Shown here in pieces: positions 24,509 through 33,750 of a stretch of 64,000 nt of DNA. The notes below the pieces were generated by a model that saw only the letters and a program-made list of their open reading frames with translations, was not told the origin of the DNA and made no database searches. Numbering within the stretch: position 1 is the first letter of the stretch; the number at the start of each line of letters is the position of its first letter. The position numbers and the translations under genes were made by a program. Source of the DNA: Actinomycetospora endophytica (GTDB taxonomy: Bacteria > Actinomycetota > Actinomycetes > Mycobacteriales > Pseudonocardiaceae); contig NZ_JAJNDB010000001.1 in NCBI RefSeq assembly GCF_021026375.1, positions 620,001 to 684,000 on the forward strand, given 5' to 3'.

Positions 24509-25332
24509 CAGCTCTGCAGCTGCTGCGTCACGAGGCTCTCCAGCGGCGTGAGGTCCGGTTCCTGCTTCTCCCACAGCATCCAGGGGCGGCTGCCGGAGCG
24601 GTAGGAGGCCTCGAGCTGGTTGCGCTCCTTGAGCGTGTCGGCCGGGAGCCAGAAGCCCTCGTAGGGGTAGCCCATGAGCTTGCCCTCCGCGGCGAGCGCG
24701 GTGCAGGCGTCACCGACGAGGTCGCCGTTCTCCGGGATACGGTCGATCACCGACGGCCGCAGCACGAAGTAGCCGCCGTTCTCCCGCACGCCCATGTCGG
24801 TGACCGGGTGGATCGAGGTGATCCGGTCGTCGTCGTCGGACTCGACGATGTGGAAGACCGCCTGGGGCAGGACCGCCAGGAGGGCGGCCTCGGCATCGGA
24901 GTCCGAGAACCGCTTGACCATCTGGTCGAGCGGGGCGTCGGTGAGGACGTCGGCGTAGTTCGCGAGGAACATCTCGTCGTCGTCGACGAGGTGGCGCACG
25001 CGACGCAGCCGCTCCCCGATCGGCGACTCGAGCCCGGTGTGGACGAAGTGGATCGTCCAGTCCGCGATGTCGGAGCCGAGCAGCTCGACCTCGCGGTCAC
25101 GCAGGACGAAGTCGTTCGACTCGGTCTCGCGGTAGTTGAGGAAGTAGTCCTTGATGTGGTGCGCGCCGTACCCGAGGCACAGGATGAACTCCTTGTGCCC
25201 GAAGTGGGCGTAGTAGCGCATCACGTGCCAGATCAGCGGCCGCGGGCCGACCATCTGCATGGGCTTGGGGACGTCGGAGTCCCCCTCCCGCATGCGCATG
25301 CCGAATCCGCCGCAGAACAGGACGACCTTCAC
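24508..25332 (-). CDS. glucose-1-phosphate cytidylyltransferase-like sugar nucleotidyltransferase
   Basis: A 274-residue enzyme of the RfbF/RmlA nucleotidyltransferase fold that would activate a sugar-1-phosphate with CTP or another nucleotide. VVLFCGGFGMRMREGDSDVP (residues 3-22) carries the glycine loop, and KPMQMVGPRPLIWHVMRYY the sugar-1-phosphate lysine region. FILCLGYGAHHIKDYFLNYR is a hallmark of RfbF, and ENGGYFVLRPSV and YPYEGFWLPADTLKERNQLE close the active site. GTG start with GAAGGAA a few bases upstream. It feeds the neighbouring epimerase and methyltransferase steps. Confidence 0.85.
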   Translation of the reverse strand: MKVVLFCGGFGMRMREGDSDVPKPMQMVGPRPLIWHVMRYYAHFGHKEFILCLGYGAHHIKDYFLNYRETESNDFVLRDREVELLGSDIADWTIHFVHTGLESPIGERLRRVRHLVDDDEMFLANYADVLTDAPLDQMVKRFSDSDAEAALLAVLPQAVFHIVESDDDDRITSIHPVTDMGVRENGGYFVLRPSVIDRIPENGDLVGDACTALAAEGKLMGYPYEGFWLPADTLKERNQLEASYRSGSRPWMLWEKQEPDLTPLESLVTQQLQS

Positions 25333-25383
25333 TGCACTTCCTTCGTTCCTTCGGGGGATGGCCCGAGATCGATCAGCCGAGCC

Positions 25384-26676
25384 TCACCGCGCGGGAGCCG
25401 CCGCCGACGGTGAGCCCTCGACCGCGCCCGTCGCCGGGTCGACGATCTCGAGGGTCGGGATCGGGAAGACGAGCTTCCCGCCCCAGGCCGCGACCGGCGC
25501 GAGCTGCGCGGTGATCTCGTCGCGCAGGTTCCAGGGCAGGACCAGCACGTAGTCCGGCCGGTCCGCGTCGATGCGCTCCGGCGGGTGGATCGGGATCCGC
25601 GTCCCGGGGGTGTAGCGACCGTGCTTGTACGGGTTGCGGTCCACCGTGTACGCCAGCAGATCGGGGCGGATGCCGCAGTAGTTCAGCAGCGTGTTGCCCT
25701 TGCCCGGCGCACCGTAGCCGACCACGGTCTCGCCGCGGTCGGCGGCGTCGATGAGGAAGCGCACCAGGTCGTTGCGGATGCGCGAGACGTCCCGGGCGAA
25801 CCCGGCGTGGCCCTCGACGGTGCCCAGCCCCGCGGCCGCCTCCTGGGCGAGCACGTCGGCGACGGCGGGCGAGGCCGGCTCGTGCAGCTCGCTCGGCCGG
25901 GCCCAGAGCCGGATCGACCCGCCGTGGGTGGGCACCAGCTCGACGTCGACCAGGTCCAGCCCGCCGGACGCGAGCGCCCGGATCGCGGTGCCGACCGTGT
26001 AGTACTGGAAGTGCTCGTGGTAGATCGTGTCGAACTGGTTGAAGCGCACCAGCGTGAGCAGGTGCTGCACCTCGATCGACACCCAGCCGTCGTCCGCGAC
26101 CATCGCGCGCAGGCCCCGGGTGAAGCCCACGACGTCGGGGATGTGCGCGTAGACGTTGTTCGCGACGACGAGATCGGCCGGCCCGTGCTCGGTGCGCACC
26201 GCGGTCCCGGACTCCTGGGAGAGGAACGCGGTGACCGTCGGGACGCCCTTGGCCCGGGCGGCGTCGCCCACGTTGACGCTGGGCTCCACCCCGACGGCGC
26301 GCATGCCGTCGGCGACGACGTGCTGCAGCAGGTAGCCGTCGTTGCTCGCGGCCTCGACGACCAGCGAGTCCGACGTCAGGCCCGCCCGCTTGGTCGCGGC
26401 GGTGACGAACCGCCGGGCGTGCTCGACCCACGACGTCGAGAACGACGAGAAGTACGCGTACTCGGTGAACGTCTCGTCGGGGTCGATCAGCGGGGGCAGC
26501 TGGACGAGCAGGCAGTTCCGGCACACCCGCGGGTGCAGCGGGAACGTCGGCTCCGGCGCCTCGACGGCCTCGGCGGTCAGGAAGAGCTCGCAGGGCGGGG
26601 TGGCGCCCAGGTCGACGAAGCTCTCCAGGTCGAGCGAGCCGCAGAGACGACAGGCCAGGGGTGGTGCGGCAGTCAT
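25384..26676 (-). CDS. SAM-dependent sugar C-methyltransferase (TylCIII family)
   Basis: A 430-residue three-domain enzyme. The N-terminal zinc domain has C9, C12 and a second CRNC pair (about residues 51-54); the Rossmann core has VVEAASNDGYLLQHVV (about 102-117) for SAM; VANNVYAHIPDV and the catalytic TIYHEHFQYYT follow; the C-terminal domain contains VVGYGAPGKGNTLLNYCGI. Relatives add a methyl carbon to C3 of NDP-4-keto-deoxysugars, giving branched sugars. AGGATC precedes the ATG, and the gene starts 11 bases after the sugar transferase stop. All catalytic motifs are intact, unlike the paralogue at 20890. Confidence 0.88.
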   Translation of the reverse strand: MTAAPPLACRLCGSLDLESFVDLGATPPCELFLTAEAVEAPEPTFPLHPRVCRNCLLVQLPPLIDPDETFTEYAYFSSFSTSWVEHARRFVTAATKRAGLTSDSLVVEAASNDGYLLQHVVADGMRAVGVEPSVNVGDAARAKGVPTVTAFLSQESGTAVRTEHGPADLVVANNVYAHIPDVVGFTRGLRAMVADDGWVSIEVQHLLTLVRFNQFDTIYHEHFQYYTVGTAIRALASGGLDLVDVELVPTHGGSIRLWARPSELHEPASPAVADVLAQEAAAGLGTVEGHAGFARDVSRIRNDLVRFLIDAADRGETVVGYGAPGKGNTLLNYCGIRPDLLAYTVDRNPYKHGRYTPGTRIPIHPPERIDADRPDYVLVLPWNLRDEITAQLAPVAAWGGKLVFPIPTLEIVDPATGAVEGSPSAAAPAR

Positions 26677-26687
26677 CGGATCCTGAC

Positions 26688-28358
26688 TCAGTAGGCCCCG
26701 TCACCCCGGAAGACGGCCGAGACCGTCTTCCACAGGATGACCAGGTCCATGGCGGGCGACCAGTTCTCCACGTAGCGCAGGTCCAACCGGACCGACTCCT
26801 CCCACGACAGATCGGATCGGCCGCTGACCTGCCACAGTCCCGTCATGCCCGGCCGCACCAGGAACTTGCGCTTGGCGGCGTCGGAGTAGGCGTCGACCTC
26901 TCCGGGCAGCGGCGGTCGGGGACCGACCAGCGACATCGAGCCCCCGACGACGTTGAACAGCTGCGGGAGCTCGTCCAGAGAGTAGCGGCGCAGCAGCGAG
27001 CCGATCCGGGTCACCCGGGGGTCGCGGCGGAGCTTGAACAGTGGTCCGGACCCGTCGTTACCGTCCGCGACGAGGTCGTCACGCAGCCGGTCCGCGTTCG
27101 GCACCATCGACCGGAACTTGACCATCCGGAACGTCTTGCCGCGCTGGCCGACCCGGGTCTGCCGGTAGAACACCGGGCCGCCGTCGAGCTTGACGAACAG
27201 CGCGACGAGCAGGAACACCGGCGCGAGGGCGAGCACGAGGGCCGACGACGCGATCCGGTCGAACGCGAGCTTGCCGATGCGCGGCACGCCGGAGAGGCGG
27301 GGCTCGGTGAGGCGCAGCAGCGGCAGCCCGTCGACCGGCGCCACGTGCAGGCGCGGGCCGGCGACCTCCATGAGGCCGGGGTCGACGACGAGCTCGGAGC
27401 CGGTGCCCTCGAGGTCCCACGCCAGGCGGTGCAGGCGCTTCGGGCTCCAGCCCGGGGTCGGCGCGACCGCGACGACGCCGAACCGGCCGCTGCGCACGCT
27501 GGAGGGCAGCGAGTCCAGGTCGCCGAGCACCGGGACGCCCGCGACGTGGCCCTGGCCGTCCTCACCGAGGCCGGTCGGGGTGCAGGCGCCGGTGACGACC
27601 CAGCCGATGTGGGAGACGCGGCGGGTGCGCTCGATGAGGTCGCGCACCGACTCCTCGGTGCCGATCGCCAGCACCGGGAGCAGGCCGCGGCCGAGCTTGC
27701 GGGCCTGGTGCAGCCAGCGACGCAGGGTGTAGCGGCCGGCCATCGAGAGGAGGCCCGCGACGGGCAGGATGCCGAACACCCAGGGCCGCACCCCGGTGCG
27801 CTCGAAGACCAGCCCGGCGAGCGCCAGGATGATCGCCGCGCTGACGTAGCCGCGCATCAGGCGGCTCCACTCCTCGGAGCCCTGCCCGAGCACACGCGGG
27901 TCCCAGGCGCGGGCGGCCGCGATGGCGATCGGGACCAGCAGCATCGAGACCAGCGCGAGGCCCCACGGGTTGGTGCCGGCGTCCCCGGAGCCCGCCCCGA
28001 AGCCGATGAGGGCACCGAGCAGCGAGCACGCCGCGAGGACGAGCAGGTCCGACCCGGCGACGGCGAGCGCGAACTTCGACTGCCAGCTGGTGGCCACGGC
28101 GACGCTGCCCGGCTGGCCCGGGCCCTCGTCGTCCCAGATCCGGATGAAGCCCGGCGCCGTCGGGTCGGGGTCCACGAACGGGGCCGCGCCGGCCTCCGGC
28201 TCGCGGTCCGGCGGCGGGGTGCTCCTCGTCGGCGCGGACGACGTGGACACCGAGGCGCCCGGCTGCGGCCGCCGGTCGCCGGTCGACGATGACGACGCCG
28301 GGATCTCACCGGTGTCGTTGCCGTCGGTCCTGCCCTCGTCGAGCTCGGTGCCGCTCAC
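26688..28358 (-). CDS. polyprenyl-phosphate sugar phosphotransferase (WbaP/CpsE type)
   Basis: A 556-residue membrane enzyme that starts repeat-unit synthesis by moving a sugar-1-phosphate to undecaprenyl phosphate. After a disordered N-terminus (1-80), four to five membrane helices (about 95-225), a CoA-binding-like cytosolic domain and another membrane segment (ASSALVLALAPVFLLVALF) lead to the conserved catalytic domain (about 375-556): FRMVKFRSMVPNAD, DELPQLFNVVGGSMSLVGPR, a PPLPGEV loop and RPGMTGLWQVSGRSDLSWEE. The GTG at 28358 is chosen over upstream in-frame starts because the upstream frame is basic and composition-atypical; AGGGGCG lies nearby. First gene of the operon that runs to 22794. 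Confidence 0.87.
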   Translation of the reverse strand: MSGTELDEGRTDGNDTGEIPASSSSTGDRRPQPGASVSTSSAPTRSTPPPDREPEAGAAPFVDPDPTAPGFIRIWDDEGPGQPGSVAVATSWQSKFALAVAGSDLLVLAACSLLGALIGFGAGSGDAGTNPWGLALVSMLLVPIAIAAARAWDPRVLGQGSEEWSRLMRGYVSAAIILALAGLVFERTGVRPWVFGILPVAGLLSMAGRYTLRRWLHQARKLGRGLLPVLAIGTEESVRDLIERTRRVSHIGWVVTGACTPTGLGEDGQGHVAGVPVLGDLDSLPSSVRSGRFGVVAVAPTPGWSPKRLHRLAWDLEGTGSELVVDPGLMEVAGPRLHVAPVDGLPLLRLTEPRLSGVPRIGKLAFDRIASSALVLALAPVFLLVALFVKLDGGPVFYRQTRVGQRGKTFRMVKFRSMVPNADRLRDDLVADGNDGSGPLFKLRRDPRVTRIGSLLRRYSLDELPQLFNVVGGSMSLVGPRPPLPGEVDAYSDAAKRKFLVRPGMTGLWQVSGRSDLSWEESVRLDLRYVENWSPAMDLVILWKTVSAVFRGDGAY

Positions 28359-28805
28359 GCGTTCGCCCCTGTTCTGAGCGTCCGGCGACCCTGGGGTCGC
28401 GTGCCGGACGCCCGACGTCGCTCGTCGCCCGTGCGGGGCAGTGGTCCTGGGTCGACGGCGCCCCGCTGAACTCGGTCCACGGGTCGGGTCGCGCCTGGGT
28501 CGCCCACTGCCACCTCCCTCCGCACGGCGTCCGCCCTGACGGCGGATCGGGTTCTCCACCACGTTGGACGTGTGCGCCCGGGCCAGGTTGCGTGCCGATC
28601 ACGAGTGACACGAAGCACGGCCCCGGAACACCTGTCCGGCGTACTTCTCGATCGGGTCCAACGAGTCCGCCGCGTGGCGGTCACGGCCCGTACGGGGTCA
28701 TGCGTGCCACGACCCCCACCCGGACGGCCCGCCGACGACGGTTCGTGCAGGTGGGAAGGGCCGACCGGGGGCGTGACACCATGGTCCGAGCGGGACTGCC
28801 CGCAG
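28359..28805. other. intergenic region between EPS operon and tRNA-Gln
   Basis: About 447 bases with no supported gene. It must contain the promoter of the sugar-transferase operon (leftward) and of tRNA-Gln (rightward). One half-site GCCGTGACC (minus strand, near 28680) resembles the MtrA-like boxes elsewhere, but the second half is missing. Confidence 0.4.
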
Positions 28806-28876
28806 TCCGCCGTGGTGTAAGGGCAACACCTCGGATTTTGGTTCCGATGATCCAGGTTCGAATCCTGGCGGCGGAG
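28806..28876 (+). tRNA. tRNA-Gln (anticodon TTG)
   Basis: Cloverleaf visible: acceptor arms TCCGCCG (28806-28812) and CGGCGGA (28869-28875), anticodon stem TCGGA/TCCGA around the loop TTTTGGT giving anticodon TTG, and a T-arm with the GGTTCGAATCC loop. The discriminator G follows the acceptor and no CCA is encoded. It sits alone at the right edge of the polysaccharide locus. Confidence 0.93.
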
Positions 28877-29147
28877 CACGTCCACCCGGCCCCGGGTCGC
28901 CCTCCGCATGCCTGCCGGCCCGACTGGGCCGATGTACAGCTCACTTCGGACTCACAGAGTCGTAATCTCCCCGTGACCTCAAGCGCGCCACGCCGTTCAT
29001 CAGCGTGACCCCCGACACGGCCGGACGGCGTAAGTCGTTGCTCCCCAGCTGCGGCCGTGGCTCCCGGGGCGCGGACGGCGACACCCCCTCGCGCAGCAGC
29101 GGGTTCGTCCGCGATCAGCGCGAGGAGGCGCCCGAGGTGATCGTTCG
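28877..29147. other. upstream region of exported esterase gene
   Basis: About 270 bases. It contains an MtrA-like direct repeat at 28962-28977 and another GTGACC at 29007-29012. No gene is seen. Confidence 0.45.
28962..28977 (+). promoter_or_regulatory. MtrA-like direct repeat (one mismatch) upstream of exported esterase
   Basis: GTAAT-CTCCCC-GTGAC, about 170 bases before the ATG at 29148. It matches the GTnAC-N6-GTnAC pattern with one mismatch. Confidence 0.35.
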
Positions 29148-31712
29148 ATGAGCCGGCACAGCCCACCGGGAGCCCCGACCACCCGGAGACGATGGGAACG
29201 CCGCACCTGGGCGCTGCTCACGGTCGCCGCGCTGCTCCTCGGCGGCGGGATCGTCGCCGGGACCGCGCTGGCACGGCCGGCACCCGCGGACACCGCCGGA
29301 CCGGACCTGCTCCGGGCCCCCGCGGTGGACGCACCCCAGCTGCAGAACACCGGCATCTGGAAGGCCGACCCGATCGGCGTCTGCATGGCGAGCGCCTACC
29401 GGGACGGTGAGTACGTCCACCAGGGCTGCCCGTACGACGACGAGGGCGGCGGCAACCAGTACCGCTGGCCCAACGACACCGTGCTGCGGAACTACACCTA
29501 CCCGGACGACCCGGCCTACCGGCGCAACGCCGCGGACATCGTCGAGGTCCGGATGAAGCCCGAGGGCGACGAGACCGCCTTCCGGGTCACGATGAACACG
29601 ATGACCGATCCCGACCTGCTCGGGCTGACCCTCGCCCTCGGTGACTCGGCCACCCCGCGCCCCGCTCCCCACGGCGCGAACACCGTGATGCCGGCCCAGC
29701 GCTTCGTCACCGTGCACGGCATCCACGGCGACGTCACCGACGCGGCCACCGGCGCCGCGCTGCCGGACAAGCCGCGGGTGAAGGTCGACCTCGAGCGTCG
29801 TCAGGTCGAGATCCGGGTCCCGAACAGTGCCTGGGCGCCGGGCGGCAAGCAGCGCGTCGCGCTCGCCGCCGGGCTCTGGGACCAGGCCCACGACGACTAC
29901 CTCGTCCCGCGGGCGACGGCCGACCGCACGCACCCGGGCGGGGCGATCGCCGGGGACCCGCATCCGTCGGCCTTCTTCGACTCGGCCTTCCGGTTCCACG
30001 AGCCGTTCGAGGCGCCCTACCGCGACAACGACCAGCGCGCGGCCATCGCGAAGGGCGACCTGAGCCCGTTCTCCGCCACCGTCGACTTCGACGAGCTCGC
30101 CGCCGGGACCGACGACGACAGCGCGATCCCGACCACGGGCTACATCACCCGGGTCTACGCCTCGAAGTTCGAGAAGGCGCAGGGCCGCCGGCTGCCGACC
30201 GACCCGGGCGGCCCGCCCGGCGCGAGCGGCACCCAGCAGGAGGGCATCGTCACCGGGTCCGGGAAGGGCAGCGGGAACCAGCGGCCGAGCCTGGCGTTCG
30301 GCTGGCCCTGCCGCGACGACTGCGTGCCCGACCTGCCCGGGCGGCTGCAGCGCTATCAGGTCTACGTGCCCGAGGCACCGGAGCCGTCGGCCGGCTACTC
30401 GTCGATGGTCTGGACGAACGGCTACGCGCTGCGTCCCGGCGACGACGTGGCCGGGGACAAGGACCTCTACCGCCAGTTCGCGAACCGGCCCGGCAACCCG
30501 ACGATGGTGGTCGACGTCGACGCCCGCGGCACCGACGAGTGGGGCTACGGCGAGTCCGGCGCCTCGGTGTTCGAAGCCCTCGCGGACGCCCGGCGGAACT
30601 ACCACCTCAACGACGAGAAGACGACCATGGGCGGCTTCTCGTCGGGCGCTTACATGGCCAACAAGCTCTCGCTGCAGTTCCCGGACGTCTTCAACAAGGC
30701 GTTCATCTGCGACGGGCTGAACGTCGCGCCGTCGTTCCCCGGGCTCAACGCGGCGGGCGACCTGCTCCCCGTCGACACCCTGACCCACCACGAGGCCGGA
30801 TCGAAGATCTCCGACATGCTGCCCAGCCGGCGCAACCAGCCGGTGATGGAGTGGTCCGGGATCAACGACGACTTCATCCCCTACCCGATCACCCGGGAAC
30901 GCGGGAACGACTACGCCAAGGGCGACTACGACTACGAGTTCGTCAGCTGGGCGGGGGTCGGCTCCGAGCACCTCGCGATGTGCAAGAACGGCATGTGGCA
31001 GGTCGCGACGAAGTGGCTGGGCGACCAGGCCCGGGTGAACGACCCGGCGCACGTCACCTACGTCCGCAACCCGCTCATGGACGACCCGCGGTCCGGCCTC
31101 GTCGGCGACAAGGCCTACTGGCTCTCCGACATCCAGAGCCGCTCGCGCCAGGAACTCGGCGCGGTCGACGTGATCAGCCAGGGCCTCGGTGAGGCCGACG
31201 CCCCCGTCCCGGACGTGAAGCGACAGGTCGGGCTGACCTCGGGCACGTTCTCGCCGGTCAACCCGTACACCCGCGAGTACCGCCACCTCGACCCGCCGGT
31301 GCCCGCCCCGAAGGCGGACGCCCTCTCGGTGCGCTCGGCGGGGGTCGGTGAGGTCACCGTCGACCCGAAGCGGGCCGGGGTGGACTGCGACGCGCAGCTG
31401 AAGGTGGCCACCGACGGACCGCTGAAGGTCACCCTCGCCGGCTGCGACCGGGCCGAGACCTTCACCGGCACCGACTCCGGCGGGCTGGCGAAGCCGGGCA
31501 CCTACGCACCGGCCGACCCGCTGAAGCCGCTCGGCAACCCGCTGTCCGGGACCCCGGTGCCCCCGGAGGTCGGCAACGCGCCGCAGCCGCCGCTGCAGGG
31601 GGTCCCGCCGCTGCGGTTCCCGCCGAACCAGGTCGGGCAGAACCCGCGGCCCGGTGACGGGGCCCAGGAGGACCCGGCCCCGGCCGTCGGCGAGAAGCCG
31701 ATCAACGACTGA
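29148..31712 (+). CDS. exported alpha/beta-hydrolase with glucodextranase-like N-terminal module
   Basis: An 854-residue exported protein. A basic start and a hydrophobic segment ([21 protein letters not shown], about residues 21-41) form a signal or anchor. Residues about 60-280 are a beta-rich region with [17 protein letters not shown] and [10 protein letters not shown], resembling the C-terminal domain of glucodextranases. About 390-640 holds a serine-hydrolase core with [17 protein letters not shown] (nucleophile in G-F-S-S-G), [15 protein letters not shown], and a possible acid/His in [11 protein letters not shown] and [13 protein letters not shown] Cys-containing beta domain and a Pro-rich end follow. 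It probably cleaves esters in surface polymers. GAGGTGATC precedes the ATG by about 7 bases. Confidence 0.7.
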   Translation: MSRHSPPGAPTTRRRWERRTWALLTVAALLLGGGIVAGTALARPAPADTAGPDLLRAPAVDAPQLQNTGIWKADPIGVCMASAYRDGEYVHQGCPYDDEGGGNQYRWPNDTVLRNYTYPDDPAYRRNAADIVEVRMKPEGDETAFRVTMNTMTDPDLLGLTLALGDSATPRPAPHGANTVMPAQRFVTVHGIHGDVTDAATGAALPDKPRVKVDLERRQVEIRVPNSAWAPGGKQRVALAAGLWDQAHDDYLVPRATADRTHPGGAIAGDPHPSAFFDSAFRFHEPFEAPYRDNDQRAAIAKGDLSPFSATVDFDELAAGTDDDSAIPTTGYITRVYASKFEKAQGRRLPTDPGGPPGASGTQQEGIVTGSGKGSGNQRPSLAFGWPCRDDCVPDLPGRLQRYQVYVPEAPEPSAGYSSMVWTNGYALRPGDDVAGDKDLYRQFANRPGNPTMVVDVDARGTDEWGYGESGASVFEALADARRNYHLNDEKTTMGGFSSGAYMANKLSLQFPDVFNKAFICDGLNVAPSFPGLNAAGDLLPVDTLTHHEAGSKISDMLPSRRNQPVMEWSGINDDFIPYPITRERGNDYAKGDYDYEFVSWAGVGSEHLAMCKNGMWQVATKWLGDQARVNDPAHVTYVRNPLMDDPRSGLVGDKAYWLSDIQSRSRQELGAVDVISQGLGEADAPVPDVKRQVGLTSGTFSPVNPYTREYRHLDPPVPAPKADALSVRSAGVGEVTVDPKRAGVDCDAQLKVATDGPLKVTLAGCDRAETFTGTDSGGLAKPGTYAPADPLKPLGNPLSGTPVPPEVGNAPQPPLQGVPPLRFPPNQVGQNPRPGDGAQEDPAPAVGEKPIND

Positions 31713-31833
31713 GGGCGTGACGGGCCGGTCGTTCCTCGCCGAGGGGCGACCGGCCCTCGTCGTCGGGCCCGGAGGTGATCGGCGGGGGACGATGCCCCGG
31801 CGGCACGGGTGGGCCGCGCCCTCGGAGGTGGGG

Positions 31834-32283
31834 ATGGCGACCAGGGTGCTCGCGGCGGGGGCGGTCGTCCGCGACGCGGCAGGGCGGTTCCTGCTCGTGC
31901 AGCGGGCCAACGACCCGGAGGCCGGGCGGTGGACGCTGCCGGGCGGGCGGGTCGAGCCCGGGGAGTCACCGGCCGCGGCGGCGGCGCGGGAGGTGGCCGA
32001 GGAGACCGGCCTGGAGGTGGCGGTCGGGCGGGAGTGGCTCGTTCTCGAACGCCCGGCCGGGCCGGGGGTGGTGTTCGAGATCCACGACTTCCTCGCCGAG
32101 CCCGTCGGCGGGACGCTGCGCGCGGGGGACGACGCGGCGGACGCGGGCTGGTTCACCCCGGCCGAACTGGGCCGGATGGCCCTGACGACGGGGCTGCTCG
32201 GCCACCTGGAGACGGCCGGTCTGGTGAATCGTCCAGACACCGCCCGTGGCCGTCCGAGTCCGGATGGTGAGCGCGCCCCATGA
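31834..32283 (+). CDS. NUDIX hydrolase
   Basis: A 149-residue NUDIX-fold pyrophosphohydrolase. The full NUDIX box is present: [15 protein letters not shown] followed by [11 protein letters not shown] (about residues 37-62), fitting G-x5-E-x7-R-E-U-x-E-E-x-G-U. The substrate (a nucleotide or nucleotide sugar) cannot be predicted. GGAGG lies 5 bases before the ATG at 31834; an alternative in-frame ATG at 31792 also has GGAGGTG upstream at a longer spacing. It is followed 27 bases later by the MarR gene. Confidence 0.85.
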   Translation: MATRVLAAGAVVRDAAGRFLLVQRANDPEAGRWTLPGGRVEPGESPAAAAAREVAEETGLEVAVGREWLVLERPAGPGVVFEIHDFLAEPVGGTLRAGDDAADAGWFTPAELGRMALTTGLLGHLETAGLVNRPDTARGRPSPDGERAP

Positions 32284-32298
32284 CCGCCTCATCACGTT

Positions 32299-32304
32299 TA
32301 GGCT
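32299..32304 (+). promoter_or_regulatory. -10 hexamer, probable leaderless ohrR promoter
   Basis: TAGGCT, 6 bases before the ATG. The intervening GAGGGG could alternatively act as a ribosome site, so leaderless use is uncertain. Confidence 0.35.
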
Positions 32305-32310
32305 GAGGGG

Positions 32311-32790
32311 ATGACCACGGCTGAGGCGACCCCGAGCAGCCAGCCCTTCACCATCGACGGGCAGCTGTGCTTCGCACTGCACTCGGCGTCGCGCGCGATG
32401 ACCGCCTGCTACCGGCAGGGACTGGACGACCTGGGCCTGACCTACAGCCAGTATGCGGTCATGCTGGTCCTCTGGCAGCACGAGGCCGTGTCGATGGGCT
32501 CGCTCTGCGAGCAGCTGCACCTGGACTCCGGGACCCTCTCGCCGCTGCTCAAGCGCCTCGAGAAGCAGGGCCGCGTGACGCGCCGCCGCCGCCCCGAGGA
32601 CGAGCGGACGCTGGAGATCGCCTGCACCGAGCAGGGCCGCGAGCTCCGGGAGAGGGCCAGGGAGGTCCAGCGCGGGGTGGAGCGGGCCACCGGGATGAGC
32701 GGCGGCGAGCTGGCCGCCCTGCGCGAACAGCTCAACGAGCTCGCCGGGCGGCTGCGCGACGCGACCGCGATCCAGGAGGGCCACGTCTGA
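32311..32790 (+). CDS. ohrR: OhrR-type MarR family redox regulator
   Basis: A 159-residue winged-helix repressor. DGQLCFALHSASRAMTACYR (residues 16-35) matches the OhrR N-terminus, whose single reactive Cys senses organic hydroperoxides, and the GLTYSQYAVMLVLWQHE run after it is equally typical. The recognition helix region LDSGTLSPLLKRLEKQG (about 71-87) and wing RRRRPEDERTLEIA follow. The usual target, an ohr peroxidase gene, is not next to it, so it may act on distant genes or on itself. Regulation by thiol oxidation is inferred from the family. Confidence 0.85.
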   Translation: MTTAEATPSSQPFTIDGQLCFALHSASRAMTACYRQGLDDLGLTYSQYAVMLVLWQHEAVSMGSLCEQLHLDSGTLSPLLKRLEKQGRVTRRRRPEDERTLEIACTEQGRELRERAREVQRGVERATGMSGGELAALREQLNELAGRLRDATAIQEGHV

Positions 32791-32925
32791 ACGGCCCGGG
32801 CGCACCCGCCGTGATCCGCGGGGGGTTGCCCGGACAGTCCGGTCGGAGGCAATCTGATCGGACACGATCGGTCAGGCGGTCCGGAGACCCGTCGTGCCCT
32901 CTCCTCGCGCCGGGAGCCGACGCCG

Positions 32926-33177
32926 ATGACCACTCCGAGCGGGGCGCGCCCCGCTCCCGTGCCGCCCCCGGCCCCGTGCGCGGTCTGCTCCCATCCGGTC
33001 ACCCCCGACGAGGACGGGACGGTGCGTATCGTCGGGCTCGCGCCGCGGGAAGCACCGCGGCTCTGGGTGTGGGGACCGGCCGTGGTGCACGACGAGTGCC
33101 GCTACGACGTCCGTACCCCGCTCGACGACCACACCGGCTACCTTCCGGTGGAGCAACGGGTACGTACAGCTGGTTAG
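32926..33177 (+). CDS. small CxxC protein
   Basis: An 83-residue protein with a Pro-rich start and a possible zinc site: CAVCSHPVTPDEDG (about residues 18-31) and VVHDECRYDV (about 53-62) supply three Cys plus His. It has no membrane segment. CGGGAG lies upstream of the ATG. Codon use is typical. It precedes the anti-sigma-like gene on the same strand by 81 bases. Function unknown. Confidence 0.65.
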   Translation: MTTPSGARPAPVPPPAPCAVCSHPVTPDEDGTVRIVGLAPREAPRLWVWGPAVVHDECRYDVRTPLDDHTGYLPVEQRVRTAG

Positions 33178-33258
33178 GGGGCGGCCGGGTTTGCGGGCCG
33201 TGAGACGGGGGAACATGCCGGGGTCGACCCGTCGTCGTGCCCGGGACCCGGAGGATCC

Positions 33259-33726
33259 GTGACTCCGCACGTCCCGCTCCAGCTCTCCGCCGACGCCGGA
33301 CCGCCTCGCGTCGGGGCCTTCCGTCGTGCCCTGCGGCGTTGGCTCGGGGACGCCCTGGAGGCCCGTCAGGCGGAAGTGGGTGCGTCGCCGGACCTGTCGG
33401 ACGACCTCGCCGACCTCGCCGACGACCTCGTGCTGGCCACCAGCGAGGCCCTCGAGAACGTCGTCGACCACGCCTTCGCGGGCGTGGCGGAGCCCGGCCG
33501 GATGTCGCTGCAGGCCTACCTCGCCGACGACGTCGTGACGATCGTGGTCGCCGACGACGGGCACTGGCGCGCCCCCACCAGCGGGCCGACGAGCCGCGGG
33601 CGCGGCATCACGCTGATGCAGAACCTCACCGACGCCGAGGTCGACCACGGGCCCGGCGGCACCACGGTGACGATGCGCAAGCCGCTCCCCCAGCCGGCGC
33701 ACGACCGGCCGATCGCGCAGGCCTGA
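33259..33726 (+). CDS. RsbW-like serine kinase/ATP-binding anti-sigma factor
   Basis: A 155-residue single-domain GHKL ATPase (HATPase_c_2). The N box is LATSEALENVVDHAFAGV (about residues 58-75), the G1 box IVVADDGHWRAP (about 95-106) and the G2 box SRGRGITLMQNLTDAEVDHG (about 113-132). Proteins of this class bind a sigma factor or phosphorylate an anti-anti-sigma (STAS) partner. Neither a sigma factor nor a STAS gene is adjacent, so the partner lies elsewhere. GTG start with GGAGGATCC directly upstream. It converges on the PAP2 gene with only 24 bases between. Confidence 0.82.
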   Translation: MTPHVPLQLSADAGPPRVGAFRRALRRWLGDALEARQAEVGASPDLSDDLADLADDLVLATSEALENVVDHAFAGVAEPGRMSLQAYLADDVVTIVVADDGHWRAPTSGPTSRGRGITLMQNLTDAEVDHGPGGTTVTMRKPLPQPAHDRPIAQA

Positions 33727-33750
33727 GAACCGGGCGCGGGGGGCCGGGGC

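Noticed and set aside
28806..28876. tRNA-Gln as an attachment site of an integrated element
   Set aside because: No integrase, excisionase or repeated tRNA 3' end is seen on either side.
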